64,000 nucleotides of DNA from Siphonodentalium dalli (lineage: Eukaryota; Mollusca; Scaphopoda; Gadilida; Siphonodentaliidae), in assembly GCA_032622095.1 (NCBI GenBank), contig CP136064.1, forward strand, positions 132,439,129 through 132,503,128. Direction: 5' to 3'. Below the pieces are notes generated by a model. It had not been told where the DNA came from. It did not search any database and was given only the letters and a program-made list of their open reading frames with translations. Of this stretch, positions 1 through 9,243 are shown piece by piece; position 1 is the stretch's first letter; each line of letters opens with the position of its first letter. The position numbers and the translations under genes were made by a program.

Positions 1-811
1 ATTGGAGTACTTCAAATTGACTTACTAACGGAAGTGCTGCTGCCGAGCAAATAGTATAATCAACCACAGAGGAGTCGCGGCATGTTAATGCCCCAACACC
101 TCTATCACTACCCACTCGGCCATTAAGAATGAGAAAGCCATTCAGCTTACAGAAGTTCAACAGTAGACTACCGTAGCTGTTATGTGATCGGTCTTGGTTA
201 TCTCTAAACAGGGGCGTATTCGTAAGCTGTAGGAAGAATAGCTGTTCTGTATTCAAACTAAAACAAATATCTTGATCAATTGTGAATGAATCGTCATCTA
301 CATCATCAATGATAACATCCAATTTGGATGCCGTTCGTGCATTAAAATCACCTGTTATCAGTATGTGATCAGTTCGGTTTGAGAGGGATAAATATTCGCT
401 CTCAATTTCGGTGAGTGCATCTTTTGAAGTGTATTTACTTCCGTCCGGTGGTACATATGTCGCTCCTACAATAACATGGAAATTATATGATTGGTTCTGT
501 TTTCTAATCTCTATCCAGTTAACAAATTTAGATTTTGTATTTATAATTTTGGAAAAGTGCACCAATTCATTTATTATTCCTATTACAATTCCACCGGATC
601 TGATTTTGCTAAGTTTCGTTCTGTTTTTCATGAAAAAGGTGTACCCAGGTAGTTCCAGCTTATCGCAGTCGTCCGTTTTTGTATCTGAAAAGCATAGTAA
701 ATCATGTGAATTGCACAAATCTTGGAACTCTGGATATTGAAGTCTTTTTCGGAGACCACATACGTTCAGTGTTAGTACTTTCAGTTTATACGAAGAAATA
801 TATATATACAT
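1..811 (-). CDS. Non-LTR retrotransposon endonuclease domain (partial, runs off the left edge)
   Basis: On the minus strand a frame stays open from an ATG at 811 to base 1 (about 270 codons), with no stop. It reads as an exonuclease-endonuclease-phosphatase (APE-type) domain, the part of a LINE ORF2 that nicks target DNA. Visible motifs in order: LKVLTLNVCGL near the start (metal-binding N), CFSDTKTDD (position of the catalytic E, here D), RSGGIVIGI, GATYVPPDGSKY, LITGDFNA (catalytic D and N), and SVVDYTICS near the window edge. The final SDH motif and the reverse transcriptase would lie to the left, outside the window. The flavour (LNVCGL, VPPDGSKY) resembles LINEs common in molluscs and other marine invertebrates; I do not assign a clade. 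The E-to-D change may weaken catalysis. The ATG choice is uncertain because the preceding residues are AT-microsatellite translation. Confidence 0.88.
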   Translation of the reverse strand, partial: MYIYISSYKLKVLTLNVCGLRKRLQYPEFQDLCNSHDLLCFSDTKTDDCDKLELPGYTFFMKNRTKLSKIRSGGIVIGIINELVHFSKIINTKSKFVNWIEIRKQNQSYNFHVIVGATYVPPDGSKYTSKDALTEIESEYLSLSNRTDHILITGDFNARTASKLDVIIDDVDDDSFTIDQDICFSLNTEQLFFLQLTNTPLFRDNQDRSHNSYGSLLLNFCKLNGFLILNGRVGSDRGVGALTCRDSSVVDYTICSAAALPLVSQFEVLQ

Positions 812-1059
812 GGACATATTACATTCCTATACAACATGACAATAACAACAATAATGTCCTGGTTTAGAGGGGGACTTTCGCACGCAACTCGCACACACCT
901 TACATACATTCAAAATTGAAATGACACATGTGTTATTACATAAATTTATGAATGGATGATCGATAAAAAAAAATATGTAATAGATATGCATTTAATTTAT
1001 AATCTCCCATATGTCAAACATTGCCGCTATCCGTGCCAAACATTTATGTATAGCGTTAA

Positions 1060-1640
1060 AGAATAAACTTCGAACTTTATAATAGCCATGTTACACCAAT
1101 GTTACTATATGGAAGTGATTATGAGGTTTTGAAAACAATGAAATTATAGAAAAAGTTCACAAACAAGTCAAAGTGAAATCATCTACCCCTAGATTATATG
1201 GTGTATATATGGTGAAACAGGCCGAATGGCCAACTAATATTTAAAATTATATATACTACATATGTTTGAGCACTGGATACATTTAGTAAACATTAACAAT
1301 GATGGAATCCAAAATTTACCGATTAGTTCACTAAAACATTTTTCAATGAAATAGTTAATTCCTTTGGATGGGTAAAACATGTAAGAAACATACTTGAAGA
1401 CTGTAACAAATTACACTTGCTAAATGTTGATAAAATACCCAATACAATGAGGTCTCCCAGTTGAAACATGCAGACGGAATGACACAGACCGACGAGGAAA
1501 GTTCCCATTATGTAACATCAAAATGATTGGTGATGATTTCCATAATATATTACAATGTGAAAAGTTTAGTGATATGAAGAAATAGTTGTAGAGGTTAGAA
1601 AACTGGGGAAAGGCCAAAGAACAATCTTGAGTGAGATTTT
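1060..1640 (+). pseudogene. Decayed LINE C-terminus (end of reverse transcriptase ORF with CCHC-type knuckle)
   Basis: In broken frames the plus strand shows the usual tail of a LINE ORF2. Near 1088-1150 a segment reads MLLYGSDYEVLKTM, like the 'P-LLYG-E-W' block after the reverse transcriptase thumb. At about 1505-1587 it reads PLCNIKMIGDDFHNILQC, a C-H-C knuckle of the type found at the end of many invertebrate LINE proteins, followed by EKFSDMKK and a stop. Several frameshifts and stops lie between the two blocks, so it is a pseudogene. It faces the opposite way to the endonuclease at 1-811, so the two are not one simple element. Confidence 0.62.
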
Positions 1641-2493
1641 TTAACTATATATATGTAGATGCCATTCACCTCCTCAAACTATATGTCGTTTTATAGCGAC
1701 GGTCAAGTAATTATTGAGAATGTCACATTGAACCAAAACCGAAAACATATTTCACATTCATCATTTATTACCTGTAAACGTGACATGTGACTGTATTCAA
1801 GTTTCAACACCAACACACCCCCCCCCCCCATGTCCACCATGTAGAGGGTTAACTAGAACGACAATCCAACCGGGTGCTTTTCAATTATAGCGTTGATGAT
1901 GTTATTCCGAATCCTATATTCTAAACTATTCAGGTAAGTATATCTCATATATACCAGTGAAGACCTTTTGAATATGGGACCAACTGTCCACCATGATTTG
2001 TTCCATTAAATCTGTATCTAGCCCTCTATTATCTAATTTATGTTAGAGTTTATATAAATGTCATTTCAAGAACGCTATCAACGTAATCGGTTTGTATTTC
2101 CCTGGGCGTCTGGGGCGTGGGGCGTTTTTGTATTTGTTTGTTTTGTATTACAAGAGGGTCCCGTTTGTTTCCTGTGCAAATTTAACAACTTCAAAACAAT
2201 ATTTGGTAAACTGTTCACCAATTTACAACATTACAAGATCGCACTTCGAAACTAACATCAATATTAAAAATGTGATCAGAGAACGCTCCTTAAATAGTAG
2301 GAATGATCTGTCTTTATGAACGGAAATGGTTAGAGACTCAGAAATCGCCATGATATGGTCTGTCGGCTGAGCGGCAGTAAACACTTAACCATCTAAAGCA
2401 GACATCAATACGTGTAGACACCTATGGGATTATGGATGCGAAATTATTGATTCTATAATATAGTTAGCTGTGATTAATATTATCCATCATGAC
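1641..2493. other. No gene recognised
   Basis: AT-rich sequence with only short, low-quality open frames. It contains a run of about 12 C at 1818-1829. I see no splice-site/ORF combination or repeat that supports a gene. Confidence 0.5.
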
Positions 2494-2610
2494 CTGGGAT
2501 GTGGGATGAAAAAATCTCACCCTAGGGGCCAGATATTTGGTCCGGACTTTCCGAGTGACCGACCAAATATCTGGCCACGAGAGTTAGATTTTTCCATGCC
2601 CACATCCCAG
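2494..2610. repeat. Foldback (hairpin) element, about 117 bp
   Basis: The left arm CTGGGATGTGGGATGAAAAA continues through a GGCCAGATATTTGGT segment and is matched in inverted order by ACCAAATATCTGGCC and a right arm ending CCCACATCCCAG. The whole segment can fold on itself. A diverged relative lies at 4075-4150, and both are preceded by the same leader, ATTATCCAKCATGACCTGGG. It is most likely a tiny non-autonomous inverted-repeat element. Confidence 0.65.
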
Positions 2611-2859
2611 TTCATTGTGAATCATTTTTCTTCCAACCCAAGAGCCTCATTCTGACTTTTTTATACCAATATTTGGCACATTCCAATTTGTTTTTTTCAA
2701 TTCGTTTAATCTTATCGACCCATAATACATATATTAAGATAACATATAATACATTTATGTACATCACTTACATAATAAATATTCAAATGATATACATTAT
2801 AATATATGTATTATGTTCTCACAATATCATATCATGTAAAACTGATTTATTAGAGATTG

Positions 2860-3850
2860 TAATTCAAATCTCTCATCCGATCATCACCAAACTTCATAAT
2901 TATGAATCTTTGGAGTGACCCCTAGAAGGGAGCCATCGATTTTTTTCCGAAATTCGTTAAAAACATGGCCGCCAGCAGCCATTTTGGATTTCAAATTTGA
3001 ATCAATTGGCACACCCTGCAGCCGCATTTATTGGAGAAATGTTTTTGAAATTTACAGGCATTTTTAGGCATGATGGGAGCTATCAAATTTTAGCGATTTT
3101 CGATTAAAAACATGGCCACCAGCAGCCGTCTTGAAATTTACTCTTTGCATGACTAAAACCGTTGGCACAACATACAGACCACATTCGTCATCTAATTGCC
3201 ACCAAACTTCATATGGATCTTCGGGGTGACCTCTAGATGGGAGCCTTGGATAATTTCCGAAATTCGTTAATCAAACATTGCCGCCAGCAGCCATTTTGGA
3301 TTGTATCTTGACATGACTAAATCCTTTGGCACACCATACAGGCCACATTCGTCATCCAATCGTAATCAAACTGCATACAGATCTTCGGGGAGACATCTAG
3401 ATGGGAGCCATCGATTATTTCTGAAAGTCGCTAAAAACATGGCCGCCAAATTTTTATCCATCGGCATACCATGCAGCCCGTTTTGGAAATTATAGGCATG
3501 ATTAGGATCATCACTAGATAAGAGTTATCGAATTCGAACAATTTTCGATTAAAAACATGGCCGCCGGCAGCCATTTTTGTTTACTCTTTGCATGACTAAA
3601 CCCGTTGGCACACCCTACAGACCACATCCTTCATCCGACAATCACCAAACCAAACTGCATATTGGTCTTCGGGGTGACCTCTAGATGGGAGCCTCCTATT
3701 TTGACCGATATTCGTCGTTGAAAAACATGGCCGCCAGCGTCCATCTTGGTATTTACTCTTTGTATGACTAAATCCTTTGGCACACATCGCGGACAACATT
3801 TCTCATCCGATCATCACGAAACTTGTGGATTTTCGGGGCGACCTCTAGTT
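2860..3850. repeat. Degenerate tandem repeat, unit about 125-170 bp
   Basis: The phrase AAAAACATGGCCGCCAGCAG recurs at about 2960, 3109, 3276 (variant), 3431, 3556 and 3724. Between these lie repeated blocks GTGACCTCTAGATGGGAGCC, GACTAAATCCTTTGGCACAC and CCACATTCGTCATCCGATCA. Spacing is irregular (about 125-168 bp) and copies are diverged, so this is an old satellite-like tract. Short open frames in it are repeat translation, not genes. A single similar phrase (AAATCCAATATGGCCGCTGC) appears near 31038. Confidence 0.75.
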
Positions 3851-3929
3851 AATTTCCTTCTTCGTTATCATTCTATGCATTGCTCAGCAAAATATTAAGT
3901 CCTTCCCAAGTTGAACTACACTGATTTGT

Positions 3930-4040
3930 CCATATTTATTGACTTGATACGTGAAGTGTAAATGGTTGGTCGCCATTGTTTAGTTAACACAAGACATGTT
4001 GGTGGTTCATTAACATAGTTCGGTGGGGTGAGAAACAGTC
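3930..4040. repeat. Dispersed repeat, relative at 5878-6015
   Basis: The block with TTGGTCGCCATTGTTTAGTT and ACACAAGACATG is repeated, diverged, at 5878-6015, where an insertion of about 9 bases splits the GGTTGGTC phrase. Both copies are followed by GTCACGTG and GGTGAGA text. Class unknown. Confidence 0.5.
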
Positions 4041-4074
4041 ACGTGTGGTGTCATATTAATATTATCCAGCATGA

Positions 4075-4150
4075 CCTGGGGTGTGGGATGGAAAAATCTC
4101 AAATATTTGGGCCGGACACGAGGGTGAGATTTTTCAATACCCAAATCCCT
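4075..4150. repeat. Shorter relative of the hairpin element at 2494-2610
   Basis: It begins CCTGGGGTGTGGGATGGAAA and ends in the inverted phrase TTTTTCAATACCCAAATCCC, with a shortened middle (CAAATATTTGGGCC). It is diverged from the first copy but shares the leader and arm design. Confidence 0.55.
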
Positions 4151-4164
4151 TTTTGTTTTATACC

Positions 4165-4322
4165 AATCGTTGGCACATTCCAGTAGCTTCGTAAAGGTAC
4201 ACCTGGTGAGAAAACTGATGCAATATTCGTAATTATCTGGGATGATTTCGGTATATACTAAAAGTATATACTAAAAGTATATACTGTAAACACAAAGCGC
4301 CTTGCCCGTGCGCGCAGGGTTA
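4165..4322 (+). repeat. Dispersed repeat also found inside the Helitron array
   Basis: The segment runs from TTGGCACATTCCAGTAGCTT through GATTATCTGGGATGATTTCGG-like text and reiterated GTATATACTAAAA to CCCGTGCGCGCAGGG. Close relatives are at 47938-48076, 49900-50025 and 58042-58180, all of them between or inside Helitron units. It may be an older cargo segment or an independent small element captured by Helitrons. Confidence 0.65.
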
Positions 4323-4446
4323 ACACGTTAGAGTGAAATTGACATGGCCATGTGAAAGCGACACGAATACGTCACATCATTGCACCTGCATTGATTCCGA
4401 GAAACACGCGTATTGATATGAAGTATATATAGAGGATATGAAATGA

Positions 4447-4514
4447 GTGTTTCTCTCATATGATATTTATGAAAATTCGTGACGAGTTTCATAAATATCA
4501 TATGAGAGAAACAC
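4447..4514. repeat. Perfect inverted repeat, 28-bp arms and 12-base loop
   Basis: The left arm (4447-4474, starting GTGTTTCTCTCATATG) and the right arm (4487-4514, ending CATATGAGAGAAACAC) are exact reverse complements. The loop is ATTCGTGACGAG. The arms are AT-rich and could extrude a cruciform. The flank AATTACATATACTATTTATC recurs nearly unchanged at about 4754. Confidence 0.9.
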
Positions 4515-5040
4515 GAATTACATATACTATTTATCATATGACACCTATAAATTGATTATGATGTCCAAAACGCACACAAATCACTAAATAGCTATATGAC
4601 TCGGCAGCAAAAGGTTAATGTGACGTCACTTCATTGCATCGGAAGCCCAATTACACCTGGTGAACTAGCAGAAATAATATGCACGCGAAGATATAGTGCG
4701 CTATTATGTTCTCAGTTTGTGACATTATATCGTATGTTTATTAGATAAATACGAATTACATATTCTATTTATCGTATAACAATGTCCAAAACTATATATT
4801 TCAAGATTATAATTGCGAGAATTTCGACATCGCGTTGATTGACGCGCACCAATTTGACCTGCATTTAGTTAGAGATGCGGCTCGGCCCAGGCTGCCATTC
4901 AGCCAATCAGAACATACTTTTTGTCAACAAACCAATCAAATTATCGGAAGGTGATATGAACTAGTAGTTCATATGAAATTGATTTATGACATACTTTCCA
5001 ACGTAAATAATGATTGAGTCATATGATAAATATATATATA
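4515..5040. other. No gene recognised
   Basis: AT-rich intergenic-looking sequence ending in a short (TA)n run, into which the Helitron at 5041 is inserted. I see no coding signal. Confidence 0.5.
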
Positions 5041-5682
5041 TCTATTATATATTTTGGGAAATCTGTGTGTCTGTCTATCTGTCTGTGAGTTCGCGATGGA
5101 CTCGAAACGGCCAAGCCGATTTCGATGAAACTTGGTATGTGGGGACACTTTCGGCCGGGAAGTGGCATGGGCCTATTAATTTGCCCATGCGACGTGACAT
5201 TGACCTTGAAATCGGGTCATTTCAAGGTCAAACGCCCGAATATCACGGGATTTCGATGAAAATTAGTGTCTGGGGATACTTTCGTATGGGGAATGTCGTA
5301 AGCCTATTCGTTTGCCCGTGCGACGTGACCTTGACCTTCAAATCGGGTCAATTCAAGGTCAAATCGCGATTTTTTATGGGATTTCGACGAAATTTGATAC
5401 GTAGGGTTACTTTTGTCCACTGGGTGTTTTGGACGGGTCAAATCGTGACCCCGACCTGACCTTGACCTTCAAAATGATCAATTCGAGGTCAAATCGGGTA
5501 AAACCGGGTGGATTTCGACGGGTACTTTTGTCGGGTACTTTTGTCCGGGCAGTGTTTTGGACGGGTCAAATCGTGACCCCACCTGACCTTGACCTTCAAA
5601 ATGGACAATTCAAGGTCAAATCGCGCAATTCGCCGAAAAGCAGAGGGGAAACAGCCCGGACGAAGTCGGGTCCACCTGCTAG
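5041..5682 (+). mobile_element. Complete non-autonomous Helitron (642 bp)
   Basis: It starts TCTATTATATATTTTGGGAA and ends with the hairpin CCCGGACGAAGTCGGG, eight bases, then CTAG. The base before is A and the base after is T, the A|T target expected for Helitrons, with no target duplication. The interior is built from repeats of roughly 130 bp around GTGACCTTGACCTT and TTCAAGGTCAAA. About ten TGACCTT/AAGGTCA motifs occur in 642 bp, and some are arranged as TGACCTTGAAAT / ATTTCAAGGTCA stem-loops. No Rep or helicase coding is present. This is the cleanest single copy in the window and defines the ends used to parse the clusters. Open frames of 100-149 codons inside it are repeat shadows. Confidence 0.9.
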
Positions 5683-7452
5683 TATATATATATATATATA
5701 TATAAGTTTCGCTTTGTGGCCTTACGTTTGATGAAATATATTCGCACAATTAGTCGTTTATATTGCAAGTTATGCAACTCTGCGCTTGCAGGTTACAGGT
5801 TATGTTGAAGGTGCTTCGTGTTTAACATGATGGAGGTTAATCTCCATTTGCATTAGCCTCCACAAACTCTTCCGTATGTATTTACTTGAAACGTGAAACG
5901 TAACTGGTTGGTCAACTTGGTCGCCATTGTTTTAGTTGACACAAAACATGATGACTGATTTTTAAAATAGTTCCGGCTCTTAATTAAATAGGTAATGTAG
6001 TCACGTGGGTAGGGTGAGACAGCTGGTCACGTGTTGGGTGAGATGGAAATCTCACCAAGTTATTCCACATGGGCTGCATGTGCTAAAATGTGTAGGGGTT
6101 CACCGTGTGAGAAAGGAAAATCTCACCTAGCTATCTCACACGAGCTGCCTGTGTTAAAATGTGTATGTAGGAGTGCCAGTGGGAGAAAGTGCTCTCACCA
6201 ATGAGTGCAAAGTTTATGTGCGACAATTTGAAACAAAACGAATAATGTTATATATACTGCGTGATTGTACATGTATATATACAAGTAACTGATATAACCT
6301 TGTATGAGCATGTGAATGTATTCTTGAATTCAGAGCACATGCACGTACAAATCTATCTTATTTTTTTATCAACGATTGAATTACCTGTTTGGCGAATGTG
6401 GAGACCAGTGGCGTGTCAGACGACGATCAGATGAGGTGGTGCAGGGTGTACACTTAAGCCGCTATATCATCAACTCAAGAGGACAGATTCATTTTAATCT
6501 CTGGCATGTCAGCCAACATCAAATGTAATATGATTTAATGTTAATGCATTCCGTGCGAGTTGTATATATCAGCGCTGAAATAATCGATGAGATAGGTCCG
6601 ATTCCAATTCCGTGTTCTATGATCGCGACTTGGAGCGCGTTCGCGTGATGATCTGTAGCATGATGCTTGGATTGATTTGTGAACAAAAAACTATGTTGAC
6701 GTCAGGGAATCTGAACCAAGATCCACGTTATCGCGAGTGTCGTTATCACGAAACGCTTTATAATATTAACCGATATATATCCAAGTGGCCATGAATGCAT
6801 TGATTTGTAAACAAAGTTTCATGAATGAATCAATGGCTGGTGACTTTCGAATTATCTTGGAATGTACCCGAAATGCTAACCAATGGAATAATTGATTATG
6901 TTTAATACGCCAACATATATATGCCACCGTCTGGTTTGGACTGCGAATCATGGTTAACTTTAGGTCAACATAATTATGTTTATAGTAATATTAATATATG
7001 TTTGTGTAACTTTGGACGACGTCCTTCGGTGCGAAGAAAATGTAAAAGGACATGGCACGTTTGAACCCCAAAGATATTTATACGTAATTCGGTCAGATGT
7101 ATTTCAAAACATACATATATAACGCGGACGATTTCCGAAAAAACTCGTCGATATATATACATGTATATATACAAAGGTGATATACGTGCAGCGAGTATGT
7201 CCAAATCTACCAATAAATGCTATTCTCGGTAATATTCGAGTTGAAATACGTTTTTAAAAGGCAAACTTCACTCAAATATTTGCGAAAATTCCTACCTTCG
7301 GTCCAATGATTTCGTGCAGGGTATGACCAAAGACTCATAAATCTGTGTCACAGACGGGTGTTGAATATCCCTGTCTGAACGTGATCTAAGATTAAAATAT
7401 GAAAACAATTTATGAAAAATGAGAATTTTAACTAATTTCCGTAAAATTTACA
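5683..7452. other. No gene recognised; local repeats
   Basis: It begins with a (TA)n run. At 5878-6015 there is a relative of the 3930 repeat. At about 6020-6200 three short blocks of GGTGAGA/TCTCACC text, with ATGTGCTAAAATGTGTA and TGTGTTAAAATGTGTA, repeat one another. The rest is unassigned, with no reliable exon. Confidence 0.5.
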
Positions 7453-9243
7453 ACATTAGAGACCTTTCGCAAAACTCACGTTTACGATTACGGATACGGA
7501 TAGGGTACTACGTCACCAACCTTTGTGTACTTTCTAATCGTTCTCGTATTTTACTATCCGTAATAACGGTTACGATTTCATGGTTTCTAATAAGCTCAAA
7601 TAACACCTGAAATTTATTTTCTGCAATATATCACTTTACTCCGTTCGAGACTGTATATGTATATCATGTAAACCATCAAGTTGTATTGAGCTACGACCTC
7701 GATATGCTGTTTAGATTGTCAATCACTGTACTCGTCGTCGTGAATCACGAGCTTCCCGCGAAATAAGATCGCTATTCACAACGGATAGCCATCGCTGGCT
7801 GCGACAGAAAACTTTACAGTAAGAGGAGTGCACTATGAAACCAGTCGCCAAAAATACAGTTTATAGTTTGCGATGCATGAGGAGTTTTGAGTGATTATTA
7901 TGTGCAAGATAGTACACAATATATAGTGAAATTCAACAATTATTTAATTCAACAACCCATGGTCGTGTCCTAACGTGTGCAGTTATAGAATGCCACATGA
8001 GAGCCTAACGAATGGCATAACCCTATTAATGAAAAGTGAAAGATTTTGTGTTCTCTTCCCCTTTCCCGAATTGAATAGTTCATTCAATTTAATAATATTC
8101 GGTTTTCGGTAGAAGTTGGGTTTTATATACCTCTCTCGTAGAGTCTGTAATGCAGGGCATTTAACATTACATGGAATTCATAACCGAGTTTAAAATTACA
8201 TGGAATTCATAACCGAGTTCTAAGTTACATAAAGTACTCTGTCTGAGTAATCTGAACCTACCCTGGATCCCGATTCAAATGGTAAGTAGTAATTTCTGCT
8301 CCTGAACCGTAACTAAAAGAATATTTGGCACACCCACCGACATCACCAGAGCTCAGCAGTCTCTGTCAGGTTTGTTCTTTGCATTTATTTTTAATTTAAA
8401 AACACGCACAAATGCGGCATTTAAAGGTACTCAATCCGATTAGATGTCCCCATATCATCCGATTCCAACAACAATATTTTTTTGAAATGCCGCTTCTGTT
8501 ATCAGAATCGAGTAATTGCTCAACATTAATGCTAACCACAGTCAACTATATTATAAAATTGCCCAAAACCTGTTATTTATCAACATTTTGTTCAACGAAA
8601 TTTTGCCGGTTTGTCAAATATCTGACAAAAAAGCAACTTGATGCACATCGCTTCTACCGTGTCGACTTTGTTTCGATTTGGTAGTAACAAATCAGAAGTG
8701 ATGCACATCAGCGAGCTCACAACCTTATGTCGGATTTCCTAAACCCAAAGAGGTGAAGCCGCAATCGCATTGAAATCAAATCGCGGACACGAAGGGGCTT
8801 GAACGATGGCGTCGTGGTTGATGTGAGGTCCAAATTCAGGAACCCCTCTTCCTCATCAGCATAACGTCTATCTGGTCATCCATGCTAACAACGAACTGTA
8901 TTTCCACCACATATGACCTGGCATTTATACCTGTATTGCCACAATATATCACGTGAATCCCGGGTCGTACGTTGTGACTGGTCGAATTATTGACAATATT
9001 AACAGGTCATGATTATCGCAATGTTGCAAATGAGACGATAAGTGAAGTATTAAGGGACTGTATACCAAACACACGCTTTGAGTTGTAAAAGTGGTACGAA
9101 AAAATGATCGTACGTGTTCGTCAAAACTCTTACGCGTAACCGTTTTGCGAAAGGACTTTTTGGCCATACGGATAGACTTACGACTACGAATAGCTATCCG
9201 TATTCGTAATCGTAAACGTGAGGATGCGAAAGGTCTCTAATGT
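7453..9243. mobile_element. DNA transposon-like element with about 44-bp TIRs (1.8 kb)
   Basis: The left end GAGACCTTTCGCAAAACTCA, continuing to CGGATACGGATAG, is matched in reverse at the right end (…TCGTAAACGTGAGGATGCGA then AAGGTCTC). The arms run about 44 bp with roughly four mismatches. The outer flanks read ACATTA at left and TAATGT at right, so the target could be a TA dinucleotide, or the TIR could be slightly longer; I cannot settle this. The interior has no transposase-like frame, so it is non-autonomous. A direct repeat of about 29 bp (ATTACATGGAATTCATAACC…) lies at 8165-8220. Confidence 0.7.

Noticed and set aside
8949-9167. Short Arg/Lys/Thr-rich frame near the right TIR
   Set aside because: It is translation of the TIR-related ACGATTACG repeats.
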